NCBI RefSeq assembly: GCF_031877795.1
Contig: NC_133931.1
Span: 131,540,621 to 131,604,620, forward strand
DNA length: 64,000 nucleotides
From: Strix aluco
Lineage: Eukaryota > Chordata > Aves > Strigiformes > Strigidae
Direction: 5' to 3'
Shown here in pieces: positions 1 to 11,960 of the stretch. Position numbers and translations under genes: made by a program. The notes below the pieces were generated by a model, which was not told the origin of the DNA, ran no database searches, and saw nothing but the letters and a program-made list of their open reading frames with translations. The stretch's first letter is position 1; each line of letters begins with the position of its first letter.

Positions 1-3000
1 TTCCCCAATCATGTTCAGAGACAGGCATAAAAGTAGATTTTGAAAGAAGAAGTTAGGGTATTGCAATGTCTTTGGGCTGATAAAGGTGTGGGAGAAGCAA
101 AGATCTCACACGTACCCTCTGCAGAAATAAGTGAGGAAGGAATTTTATGGGAGAAGAGGAAGGCTGGACCCCAGCACATCAATATCCTTCAAAATTGATC
201 AAACTGGGAATCATTGCTGGGCCTAGAGCTGTGCCCAGGTGCTGCCACTCTCAGAGCCTGAGCAGGAGTTTGGCTCTGGCAGTCAGCACTGGCTCCGAGG
301 TCTGATGCAGAGAGGGTAAAACCCCACGTATGCACTCCCTGAATCCTGAGTCTGATTTCCACCTCTCTTGGGGACTTGTGGGCAGCACAGTCACAAAACT
401 CCTCTGGAAAGAGAGGGAAGAAGGGGACTATAAGCAGAAGGAACAGTTGAAGTTTACTTTCTACATCTGTTTTTTATTGAGGAAGCTATTACTGTGAGTA
501 AAGTCAGCTGAGACATCCCAAGTCATTGCAGCTTGAATATTTAAGCCAGGCTATAAATATCTGGGGTTTTTTTTTAACAGTGATTATTGTTTATGCTTTC
601 TTCCTATTTACTCTCCTTTGATTTAGTAGCATGGGGAGGTTTGTAACACTTTAGCATGTCAATTGGAAGCAGCCCTCAGTTATGTTACAGATAACCTCTC
701 ATGGATTACATGGTTTGGGATCATGCTGTCCATCTCCCCTTGGCGTTGTGACCCCAGGTGGCTCAGAAGTACTTCAGGTCAAACTTATTATATACTATTC
801 ACTATCCCAATAAACAAGTAGTGTGTTGTCACATTTGGAGTGCTGCGTATTTTTCTAGTAATTATGCCTTATTATATATTTACTATTCAGAAAATGCAGG
901 TGTGGGCTGTTGAACTGGGGCCAATGAGAATTCACCGAACTGGCAGCAATTCCTCGGTGAGTCATGTTTCACTGTCTGTTGGTTTTATAACTGTTTTCAC
1001 TACTAATTTAGCTCTGCGATGCAATATGCAATTAGTTCTATTATGGAAGCAGCTGTATTCAGTTTTACAATGGCACTTTCCCCTTTGGCTTGTACCAGAG
1101 CCTGTTGTGGTTCTGCTGATTTGATGACTGAAGTTGTAAAGTGGTATCTGGATGAGCCACAGTGAGCCATGAGCCTCATACAAATATGATTCTTGCTTAT
1201 ACACCACTGCTCTAATGCTATTTCTTACAGGCCAATTAGAAATGCGGTCACAGAGAAAAGCTGTTTCTTGCTACAATAAGTAGAATTGTCATGCAGCGAT
1301 TTGTTGGCACGCTCATATCACCTCTGGAGTCTTGCAGCTTATTATAAATAACATTTGGTAGCCAGAATGTGAAGGAAGAAAAAAAAAAAAAAAAAAAAAG
1401 CTTCTGCGTGGAAATAAGCTTCTGCTTGGAAATTAGCTTTTCCAGGCTTCAAAAATTAGTTTCCAAGCTGTAGACCCTGGGCAATGGCCCCAGGAATAAA
1501 GAAGGGCCAGGTGGGGATGGTGGCTGGGTGCAGACCCTGGGAGGTTTGCTGTCGCGACAGACTGGGACTTTGTGGGCTCACTGAAACTTCCCAGGGTCCA
1601 TGCTCATCCCTAAAAATCCCTTGTGCCACTGGCATTTTTGCTGCCTATACCCAGCACTTGGATAGCAAGAAGGAACAGCCTCTCTCCAAAATTACACAAG
1701 AAAACAGTCGAGAAGTAAATACAAATATCAATTATGCTAATTAGCTGCCTTTACTGTCAACAAGGACGTTACAGAAATCAAATACCTATTGCTTATTAGT
1801 TTAATGTGTATTAGAGCTACTCTGTTAAAAAGAGCAGGGTCTTGAAAAATCACTGAGAACATTCACTACATTTTTTCTGCTATGTTATTACCCGTTTTCA
1901 CACCCATACATATGTTCTGGTTTTGTTGTGTGTCACACAAAATGGTAATTTGGTGGTGAAAAAATGAGAAATCATGACATTTCACATGTGTTTTCAGTAA
2001 AACAACAATTTTCCTCCTAAAGGGCCCCAGTTTTCTTCCTCAGAAATAGGGCTATTTACAATGAAAACGTTCCTGTTGTGGTGGAATAATGATACGAAGA
2101 AAGGCACCAGGCTGAATATTGCAAAGCAAAGTTAAAATGCCTGCGTTTCCAGTGCTTTGAATGCCAGGTGAGGTGAATTGCAGCCTCTGAAACACCACAA
2201 GGCTCACCGGTGCTCGCCAGCTGCAGAGCTGGCCCCAGCAGAGCCCGGTCACCCCTGGGATTGTTTCTGACCACTGTTGCCCACAGTTACCATTCTGGTC
2301 AGACTATTACAGTAGAAACTATTTTCCAGGAACTTTTCACTATGAGAAACAAAGAAACTCTCTGCCCTGCAGAGAATAGCCATTTGGGAGAGCTGGACTG
2401 ATGGGGAGTTGGTAGTTTGCCCAGAGCTTATCATTTTCTATCCAGAGGCTGGCTGTATGCTAGAGTAAACAGCTGGAGTTACGCACCATATTTCATTGCA
2501 AGCATGTAAAACAATAATGAACTTTATGGTTCTATAAAGATTTGCAAAATTATTCCCAGGTCTAAAGTTTAATTGTTTAATGTCACCAAATGACTTTGCA
2601 ATAACTGAGCACTGTGGAGTGGCAGAAGTTAATCACTCAACTGAAGAGAATTAAGATTTTCTAAAGCTACATTTATCACTGTAATTTCAGGCTAATTTCA
2701 TTTTCCATTCATAAAATATGATTTCAGTTTCTGTATCTGTATGAGCTGTGGAGAAGGAACGTGCCTGTTTTATAAAATATGTTTTTGTCAAGCAATGTCA
2801 AAGGTGATGTGCATACTGATAACAGGAAAATGCTAAGCTTATCTTGGTGCTGCATTGCACATACCTCTACGCTCCAGTCCACATGCTCTTTAAGACTTCT
2901 CTCTATTTTAAAACTCAGTGGGCCAAATCTTCAGCATTTGCTTTGCCTTGTCTATTCCTCGTAACCTCCTGTCAGGAAGTGAACACACCAGCAGCCTTGC

Positions 3001-6000
3001 TTGAAAGAAGAGTTGGCCAGGATAGAGTTGCTTAAAGCAAAGCCTGTGAGCCAAAAGGCCTGTTTACAGGGCCTGCTTAACTCCTAAAACAGGTGAGGGA
3101 TGTTTCAGTGCCCCCTGCTTGACTTTTGTTTTCAGGTACCTGGAACAGGATCCAGCTGATTTCCTTTTAGCCATTTGGAAGTAACCAGAAGTCACATATA
3201 GTTGAAGAAAGTTGTCTAAACGATGGCAATAGTCATTGGAAAGAAATGGGTGTCTGTCTGAGGTGTTTCATCCCATTTATCTCCAGTGGCTATAGCAGGA
3301 GCTCAGACAGGTATTAACCAAAACACCTATCCCTGGCAGGCTGAGGTTAAACCCATTAACTTCACTTTTCTTCTCAGCTTGGACCCCTTGGCATTCCTCT
3401 CCAACTCAAGACAGAATACAGTTTTCCCTCCACCTAAGTCCCATGAGGGCCTAATTCAGCTGATGCTCTCAGAGACTGGCCATGACACACTCATGGGACA
3501 AGCCCCATGCCAAGGCCCATCCCGAGAATGCAGGGCTGGCTCTCCATCCCATTCAGAGATATCATGGGCTCAACACTTGTTCATCAAGTGAGGGAGCCCA
3601 ACTGGGGCCTGATCTGTCTGAAGGACTCAAGGAGTGTCTCCCTAAGTTCAGGGTGAAGCTGGTGGGTGGAGAAGAGGGAGGCAGGAGTACCTGCACCCCT
3701 CCCAAATACCCTTCAAGGCCACTGTCAATGTAGCCTGGCTGTTGGGGGTCATTGGGAAGCAGTGCCTGGCAGCTCCTGACCTTATTTCAGTACTTCACAG
3801 TAAAAAGTCACTGGGAAATATGCATAATCCACCTCTCAGTTTCCTAATTACAAACAGTGGGAGCTAAAATGGAGCCCAACTTATCATGTCCAGAAACTCA
3901 GAGGGGGACCTTAGCTGTGTCCCAAGGACTCTGCAGAATTTCCCCACCATCCTGAGTCAGGCAATTAGTCCTGGAGAGGGACAGCGTGTTACACACAGCC
4001 TTCTCAGGAGTGGCCACTCACCTGCCTACAAGCTCCCAATTCACTGGGCTGGATGTCCAGATTACTGCTGGGACACACCCCACTGTCCTTGTGCCAAATG
4101 TACTCATGATGGAGCCAAAAGCAGATGGATTCATGAGTCAAAAATCCCAGCACCCAACATACAAAGGATTAAATCCTCTGACAGATCTGTCCTATGCATC
4201 CTTACAACTTTGCAAATTATAGCTTTTGATATTTTTTAATTCAAATGAATATGTTAAGAATCTCTCCGGGAAACAACTGCACCACCTGCACTCCAGTTCA
4301 AATCCTGGACCAAAATCTGCAAAGCACTGAGCCCTCTCCTCACCTTTTGAAGTGGCTGGGCACTCAGTATCTCAACTCTTTTTCTTCTAGTGGTATCAAT
4401 GGATAAAGAAAGAGACAAAACTGACTATGAAGGCCAACATGTCTGCAAAGTTTGCCAAACACACAATCGGTCAGCTAAAATGTATCGAAATCAAAGTAGC
4501 TTTTTAAAATTATTATTTTTTATTTCTACTCAAAGTAGCTTTTATTTTTTAATTTTTTTAATCTATTTTTAAGTTTTATTGAAATAAGGACATCTTCCAC
4601 CACTAATTTCCTTGTCTCCCGCTTGCATAATCCCCTTTACTGTGAGGGAGGTAAAAGGTACTACTTACTGGTTTTCATTAGTAGTGAATATAAGCGTGGT
4701 TAGCCATATTATGGTATGTATATAGACAAACGGTTTTCACTCCCCCTCTACACAGAGCATGTACTCAGATGGTGTACACACACGTAACATGCTGTCCTGG
4801 CCCCAAATTGCTTCCAGGTTAGGTTGTCACTTCAAGCCCATTTCCCCTGCTTTTTCTCTCTCGCATTTTATTGGCCTGGTAAAAATTAGCCACAAATCCA
4901 GCCTGGTTTTAGTGTCTTTTGCACTCGTTTGTTCCAATTTTTGTACCCCCTGAACTCTTTCTCTCACACACATACAATTTATTCCCACACATGGCAGGCA
5001 TGCTTGCTCATGAATTATTTATATAGCTTTGGTAACTTCTACTTTTCAAATAATGAGTGAAGAAAATGTTTCCAGTGTAGGAGTTGTAATAAGGGAGAAA
5101 TCCAGGCAGGCTGGTGGGCAAGAAGGTGGTAAAATGCCCCAACTTAAAAATAATACATTGCTTTTGAATGGCTGAGGAAACATCACAAGGGCCTTTCAAA
5201 GCAATCATCTACCCTCAGAAATACTGCTGAGGGGCTAAAATTAGGAGCTGATATCCGACAATGACTAAAGAGGCTTTCATTTCTTCAGTTTTTCCCAAAG
5301 GTTGGGTGGGATAAACTCACCCATTGTCTAATATACCAATGGCAGCATTGCCACCTACTTGCATGGAGGGAGAAGCTATCCCTTCCTCTTGTAGTCGAAA
5401 TGACACAGCTTTGCTGAGAAGGACAAAATTAATAACACATACTGGGGGAAAACACACTATGTGACACAGCTTCTGTGGTGCTTTGATCTTTTATTACATT
5501 GAGAAATAGAGGTAGGCTCTGCTTTCACTTCCTAAACACAGCCAAGCACACAAAGCAGGGAATGCAATATCTAATAAAGATATCTCATTTAGACAGGAAC
5601 TTGGTAAGAGTTTGAAAAAATAATTCAATTTCATATGTGTTTTGAGAAAAAGAAAGACACTGATGGTAACACTGAGAATGAAAGGATATCTAGCCCAGGG
5701 AAGGAGCAAGGCATTAGAGAAAATAATGACTCATTTTACATAGACTTCATGCCAAGTTTGGATAGGAAGCGTAGAAAACAAAACCTCATGAAGTCATTTT
5801 AATGTTAGCAGCTCAAAGTGCAGGGAGCCAGCTACTGCATCTGCCACGTGCTAACACGTTGTGGCTTTGAGCAGGGTGATCTGGCTGTGTGTCATTGCCC
5901 TGCCGCAGAGGGAGCAGGGTAGCATTGCCAGCACGTACAGCCCAAGCTGAAGGCTCATGTGACAGACACCTCCTGTCACTGGGTCTGTGAAGTTCGATGT

Positions 6001-7224
6001 ATATAGGTATTGATGTACTTTCTGGTGGGTTGTCGTAGCAACTAGGAAATAGGCAGATGGAAATAAACAGCACTCGCCTGCCTCCGCCTGCCTGCCCCCA
6101 TGGGGGCTGTGGGAGACGGCAGCTGGGGGGACAGGGGAAAGCAGGGCACGGGGTCTGGCAGGAGAGGACTGGAAGGTGATCCCACCTCTGGAGGCCTGTG
6201 TGTCCTCTGTGCATGGATGGCTCTAAATCCCATTGCTCAGAGGCCCTCCTACCTCTCCTTATTCTTCAGTAGGCTTAAACTTGGCGTTTCTCCACTTCAT
6301 GGCTGATGCAGAGAAGAAACACTGAAATATCATGAGAAAACTGATTCTTCTGAGATTTCAGCTGGAATTTGGTATGAATTAGTTGATTGGTAAATGTGGT
6401 GATTGCAGCAAGATAAATAATTGTTCTAAAAGTATAATCCAATGAGGATTTGCAATCACTATGCTTTATTCACTAGGCTACACAAAAGAAATCCATTAAA
6501 AATTAAGATTCCTAGTTAAAGATTTTACTTTTGCCCTTGAAATGCTTTGACATTTTCTTTTTGCTGTTCTGCAACAGTTATTTGAGACTTAGTCTGGTAT
6601 CCCAACAAAGTCAGTGAGAACTACTAAGCTCAGTTTTTCCTGAAGCCAAGTGACTTAACACTCTACTGCATTTCCCTGTCAGGTCTTATTGCCTAAAGAC
6701 TGCCAGTTTTTCAGGTGTTCCATACTGATTTGACAGATTGCCTGTCCCAACCTACTCCTTTCTCATTGCAGGTTTTCCAGAAACAAATACTATGATGAAC
6801 AGGTTTCTGTGCTGATTAAAAAAGCACTTTTTTTCCATGGAAAGCAGTCCCTCCTGTATTTTGAGATCCCTCTGCCAAAAAATGCCACCCAAATATCTTA
6901 ACATCATGTTTCTTCCTATCGATGGTTTTGGAAATTCTTGGATCCTTCAGCTTAAGTTCTGCATCCTCAAAGAAATCACCTAGAGGCAGAAAAGTGTCAG
7001 CTCAAATAGTTTAAGCCTAGCAAAATTATAAGAGGGTGAAAACAGCCCTATAAAGCTTGAGGAAGCCATCAGTTCCCCAGCTACCCATCCAAACTAGACC
7101 TGCCACTCAGCTAAGATAAAAATTCAGAAAAGAAACATTTTGTGCTGCTGAATTTAATAAAAAAGAGACTAGAGGCCTAACTAAAGAAAGGAAAAGTCAG
7201 GTTTAGGGGATTACAGGAGAAGAA
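1..7224. other. Noncoding, AT-rich; no gene seen
   Basis: Apart from the poly(A)/tandem near 1.4 kb, I see no recognisable repeat, RNA gene or exon. Open frames up to 133 codons (for example 5813-6214 minus) fall in a locally GC-richer patch and show no family resemblance. By synteny this is gene desert 3' of SEM1. Confidence 0.7.
1379..1433. repeat. Poly(A) run with adjacent 18-bp tandem duplication
   Basis: A run of 21 A at 1379-1399 overlaps two copies of an 18-bp unit (AAGCTTCTGCGTGGAAAT at 1398-1415 and the same with one G-to-T change at 1416-1433). A partial third copy, TAGCTTTTCC, follows. No retroelement body is recognisable upstream. Confidence 0.85.
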
Positions 7225-7390
7225 AATCAGTGCTGGAACGAACCCTTCAGTCATGGAGTTGCATCAGTTTTGAGGTGTTCAAAACGAGGCTAATACAAAA
7301 GGTTAGTATAACCATTCCTTACTGGAGTTTGGACTAGATGACCTGAAAGGTCTTTTCCAAAGCTATTATCAATGGTACTGTGATACCTTT
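7225..7390 (+). mobile_element. Old CR1 LINE 3' end fragment
   Basis: It contains a degraded CR1 terminal block: a GTGCTGGAACG-like segment, TGAGGTGTTCAAAA, then TTTGGACTAGATGACCTGAA and AGGTCTTTTCCAAA, ending near a CTGTGATACC remnant of the CR1 tail repeat. CR1 is the dominant LINE of birds, and most copies are short 5'-truncated tails like this one. Divergence indicates an old insertion. Confidence 0.65.
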
Positions 7391-9003
7391 ATAAGGCAGT
7401 TTTTGTACTCCAATAACTCAAAAATGGATGTTCTTTTTAGAATGACATTTCGCAGCCTGCAAATCCTAAAATGGACTAATGGCTTTGACTTTTTGGGGTA
7501 GAAAGATTGGTCTGAAAAGTAAAGGGCTATCTTGTGCTTGAAACTTTTGAACCTTTATTTGTTGGATGAGAAACAGCTCACACACTTCCCCTATCAATAA
7601 TAATGGTTCAGAAGATGTCATTAAAGTTGAGAAGGTGAACAATTTGTGAACCACGATTTAAGTAAATGGGCTTTGAGAGAAAACCTTTGAGCCAGCCCAC
7701 ACCATGGCAGGCTGACATTAGGTAGACAGATACATTTCATTGGAGACTCTAGGGATACTCAGATATTCTCTCACCAAGAGATTTGAACTCAGAGGTACAT
7801 CGTGTTATGGATTATGGTATTTCTATGTGCATTTTTTAATGGAGGCAAAGTTACACAGATAAAATTTGTTGGCTTGAAAAGGGACACTTCTCTCTACACA
7901 GAAGAAGACAAAAAAAGATGAGGAATGGTGAAAGTGAATGTGATTTTAACCTCTTACTCTGCTTCTATCTCTAGTGCTATAGGGGCTAATTTTGGCTTTG
8001 GCTGCATTTAAGTTCAGCCTCAGGGCTGCTCTAATATACACCACTTGAGATGGCTCCTGAGTCTTCTTTACCCAGTGATTCCCAAGGCACTTCCTTAGTG
8101 CTAATTCTTGAGAACTTCCCAGAAAATACAGAATTGTTGTCTCAACCATCATCAGGTTGACGATATTTTTCTTCCACCCTTACAAGCCGTCAAATAAAGA
8201 CAAGTTTGTAATGCTACCAATTTGCATAAAAATTGTAAAAGATTATAAAAAAGAACAAGCAGGTGTGGGTCTAGTGAGGGAGCTCAAAGGGTGGTTAGCT
8301 CCACATTCCTCTAGCACTGCATGGTGCGACATGCACATACACTTCAGCAGCAGCTAAACAGAGCCCCATCCAACTCATGGTGGCATCTGGCCCAGAACAA
8401 ACAGCAGCCGTACAAAATTTGTGTGTATTTTTTGTACAGTTCCTTTGACCTGAATATTCGTCTCAGAGAATTTGAGACAGAATTGAAAACTGTTTTCTCT
8501 GTCAAGGTAGGCATATCACACCTTGTACCTAATCCTGCATTCCTCCTGCATTCCAGGCACCCACAAAGTCAATGAGAATTTGAGATGCACAGTGAATACA
8601 GGGCCAGGCACATCATTTGAATATTTTAAGGAATGTTCTTGGATTTTTACAGTTGATGTCATGTTTTCTACACCATCAATATGGATTAACAATGGTCCAG
8701 AGCAGCAGGAACTCATTTCCTATTCATTTATGCTAATTGCAAGGTGCTGGATAGCAGGGATTTCTTCTTAAACTTAAAGTTTCCTATTTTTTTTTTTTTC
8801 TGAGTAAATGGAAAATAGAAAGAAGGAAGCTATGAAATATAAAAGTGAAGGGAATTTAACACAAACACTGAAATATTCAGTACTTCTAAATATGTACTCC
8901 GTACTTAAAAGAAGCAAGACCTGCAGTTCATTCTTATACATTTCACATAGACAAAATCCATCCTTCCTTATTCTGAATGCCAGCTGACTTTGAGGTAAGT
9001 CTG

Positions 9004-10130
9004 TGTGATGGGTTGACCCTGACTGGACACAAAGTGCCCACCAAAGCCACTCCATCACTCCCCTCCTCAGTTGAACAGGGGAGAGAAAATATAACAAAAG
9101 GTTCATGGATCGAGATAAGGACTGGGAGATCACTCACCACTTACTGTCACAGGCAAAACAGACTCGAGTTGGGGAATTTAATTTATTACCAATCAAATCA
9201 GAGTAGGATAATAAGAAATAAAACCAAATCTTAAACTCACTTTCCCCCTACACCTCCCTTCTTTCTGGGCTTAACTTCACTCCCAATTTTCTCTACCTCC
9301 TCCCCACCAGCAGCGCAGGGGGATGGGGAGTGGGGGTTGCAGTCAGTTCATCACACATTGTCTCTGCTGCTCCTTCCTCCTTAGGGGAGGACTACTCACG
9401 CTCTTCCTCTGCTCCAGCGTGGGGTCCCTCCCACGGGAGACAGTCCTCCACAAACTTCTTCAATGTTGAGTCCTTTTCACAGGCTGCAGTTCTTTATGAA
9501 CTGCTCCAGCGTGGGTCCCTTCCATGGGGTGCAGTCCTTCAGGAACAGACTGCTCCAGTGTGGGTCCCCTGTGGGGTCACCAGTCCTGACAGCAAACCTG
9601 CTCCAGCATGGGCTCCTCTCTCCGTGGGTCCACAGATCCTGTCAGGAGCCTGCTCCAGCCTGAGCTTCCCATGGGGTCACAGCCTTTTTTGGGCATCCAG
9701 CTACTCCATCGTGGGGTCCTCCCCGGGCTGCAGGTGGAGATCTGCTCCACCGTTAACCTCCATGTGCTGCAGGGGCACAGCCTGCCTCACCATGGGCTGC
9801 ACCACTGGCTGCAGGGGAATCTCTGCTCTGGTGCCTGGAGTGCCTCCTTCTGCTCCTTCTTCTCTGACCCTGGTGTCTGCAGGGTGGTTGTTCTCACGTA
9901 TTCTCACTCCTCTCTCCTGCACAAGGATTTTTTTTTCCTGTTCTTAAATGTGTTACCCCAGAGGCGCTACCACCATCGCTGATGGGCTCGGCCTTGGCCA
10001 GCGGTGGGTCTGTCTTGAAGCCGGCTGGCATTGGCTCTATCAGACATAGGGGAAGCTTCTAGCACCTTCTCACAGAAGCCATCCTTGTAGCCTCTCCGCT
10101 ACCAAAATCTTGCCATGCAAACCCAATACA
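9004..10130 (-). mobile_element. Solo LTR, ERVL-like avian endogenous retrovirus
   Basis: This 1,127-bp element has TG...CA ends and is flanked by the identical 5-bp direct repeat GTCTG at 8999-9003 and 10131-10135. A TG/CA-ended element with a 5-bp target duplication fits class III (ERVL-type) integration. No gag, pol or env lies beside it, so it is a solo LTR left by LTR-LTR recombination. Orientation is minus: the only well-placed AATAAA (TTTATT at 9182-9187) lies about 180 bp from the minus-strand 3' end, and the minus strand begins TGTATTGGGTTTGCATGGC. I recall near-identical sequence as an abundant LTR in neoavian genomes; the family name needs a repeat library. Plus-strand open frames of up to 205 codons inside it (9330-9947) are not genes. 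Preserved ends and duplication suggest a fairly recent insertion. Confidence 0.85.
9410..9760. repeat. Degenerate ~50-bp tandem array inside the solo LTR
   Basis: The motif CTGCTCCAGCGTGGG or a close variant recurs near 9410, 9501, 9550, 9599, 9650, 9701 and 9742, mostly about 50 bp apart, separated by variable GTCCTTC/CATGGGG-rich spacers. It is an internal amplification within the LTR, probably ancestral to the family. Confidence 0.8.
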
Positions 10131-10515
10131 GTCTGTTAATCCTATAATTTATTTTTCATTATTGTTTCAATATTTTTTTCATTTTTTGAAATCTCTATGG
10201 ACAGATGTATACACAAAGCGTGTCTTGTCTTGGTAGTACCAATTCTAGATTTAATGTTTCATATTAAAATGCATTTATTTTGCAGAAGACCTGGTCAAAA
10301 GATGTCCTATCTTTGCAGTGAAATATGATAAAGTCTGAGACACTGGTCCTTTATTTCTGCCAGTCTTGACTTTCTTCTCATGTGCTAGGCAGGGTTGGTT
10401 TCTGCTGGCTATGGTGCAAATTTTTTTGCTGATATTGTCTGTTGCTAGGAAAATAGGTGGGAGAGGGGTTGTTTTTGTTAGCATAGGCCTTCAGCAATGA
10501 TGTTTTAAAAGATTT

Positions 10516-10735
10516 GAAAAGAGGGTGATCACACACTGGAACAGGCTTCCTAGAGAGGTGGTTGATGCCCTAAGCCTGCCAGTGTTTAAGAGGCATTTGG
10601 ACAAGGCCCTTAATAACATGTTTTAGCTTTTGGTCAGCCCTGAAGTGGTCAGGTAGTTGGACTAGATGATCACTGTAGGTCCCTTCCAACTGACACAGTG
10701 TATTCTAGTCTAGTCTGCTCTAGTCTAGTCTATGT
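10516..10735 (+). mobile_element. CR1 LINE 3' end, 5'-truncated
   Basis: The sequence reads through classic CR1 terminal landmarks: CACTGGAACAGGCTTCCTAG, a GAGGTGGTTGATGCC block, TTTAAGAGGCATTTGGACAA, then TTGGACTAGATGATCACTG and GGTCCCTTCCAACTGA. It ends in a TCTAGTCTAG microsatellite tail standing in for the usual 8-bp CR1 tail repeat. It is noncoding (3'UTR and end of ORF2 at most). Confidence 0.85.
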
Positions 10736-11654
10736 TTTATAATGCCTTTTTATTTCCTAGTTCATATATCTCCATCCAACCCATCTGCAGACTTAACAAC
10801 TGGAACTCCAGAGTTCTGCAGACAGATCAGCATATAACTACGGAATTTACATTTTCAGATAATGCACACAATAAACCTGGTTTTCTCTCCTAGTTACCAA
10901 TGCCAGCTAGGAACATCTATCATCATTTTATAGGTCATCACATCATCATATGGATATAGAATCTGTTTTTCACGGGCTCTGTGATTAGATTACTAATATT
11001 AGATTATGGGGGCTTTGCTGATGCTAAAAACCTATTTACTTATAATTATGAAAATAGTGCCAGCTAGCTACTACGTCTCTCCACTCTTTCTTTGCATGCT
11101 CTGAATTCAGGACACATTCTAGTTATCTGTTCTTCCGTATGATGTCTATCACCTTGGTGTCATTCACAGAAGACACTGGAAATTTGGCAGTGGCTATGGC
11201 CTGTGTGTATCCCACATGTGAGCTTACAGGGATGGAAATTGTATTCAGCTTCAAAATTCTCAGTATATTTAAGGGCAGGCAGGAGGCTTTGTTTTGAAGA
11301 CCTGGTGAGACCAGAGGGTCTGAAAAGAAATCTGGCTTCCTGCTTCCCCATAGCTCTGGCATGATGCAGCTTACCCGAGCCATGGCTGGGACACCCCCCC
11401 TCTCCACATCCTGCTCCCACGCTGGAGGCAGCAGGGGCAGCGAGATGGGCACCAGTCAGGATCCTTCTGCACACTGGGGAAATCTGCCACGCTGGAAAAA
11501 TCCCCAGCAGGAGACTGACATGTATTTTCTGCTCATGTAGTGTACGACGTGATGTTGGCATAGGAATAAAAGCAGGGGAAAAGGTCTGTCACAATAAGTG
11601 ATTTTTAAACTAGAGGAATTAGGGGACAAACACCTTTTTAATATACATTTTGGC

Positions 11655-11960
11655 TTATAGACAAAGAGAAGGGGAGAAGACAGTGTTCAAAAAGAAGGAA
11701 ATGTGTTTATCTCCTGCATAAGAAACATCTCTTAGCATAGCAACATGGAGAACAATATTACTTTTGTGTTCTGCTAAATAATCAGAACAACAATTGCAAG
11801 CACAATTGGACTTTGAAGCAAAAATGAGATTAGAACGCCAAATCTGCCACAGCAGCTCAATAGCACCAGCGCCTGGTAACGGCTGTCTCAGTCTGTTTGC
11901 AAATGAGCATTTGTGTCTCTCTATCTGCATGTGCATCTTTTATATCTAATCCTGTCAATT
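11655..11960. promoter_or_regulatory. Candidate noncoding regulatory element with SOX-type motifs
   Basis: There are four SOX-like sites in under 60 bp: AACAATA (11751-11757), CTTTTGT (11761-11767), ACAACAATTG (11787-11796) and ACAATTG (11802-11808). A CAAATGAGCATTTGTG segment lies about 90 bp further on. No repeat and no believable coding frame is present. Regulatory function is inferred. Confidence 0.3.

Noticed and set aside
3886-4239. 117-codon plus-strand ORF
   Set aside because: No recognisable protein features; consistent with chance in locally GC-richer DNA.
5813-6214. 133-codon minus-strand ORF with several nearby CpGs and a CACGTG
   Set aside because: Cys/Pro-rich, no family resemblance. 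CpG excess is weak and spread out, so not called as an element.
9330-9982. 205- and 124-codon plus-strand ORFs
   Set aside because: They lie inside the solo LTR, antisense to its transcription direction, and consist of its tandem motif. Not a host gene and not a retroviral protein.
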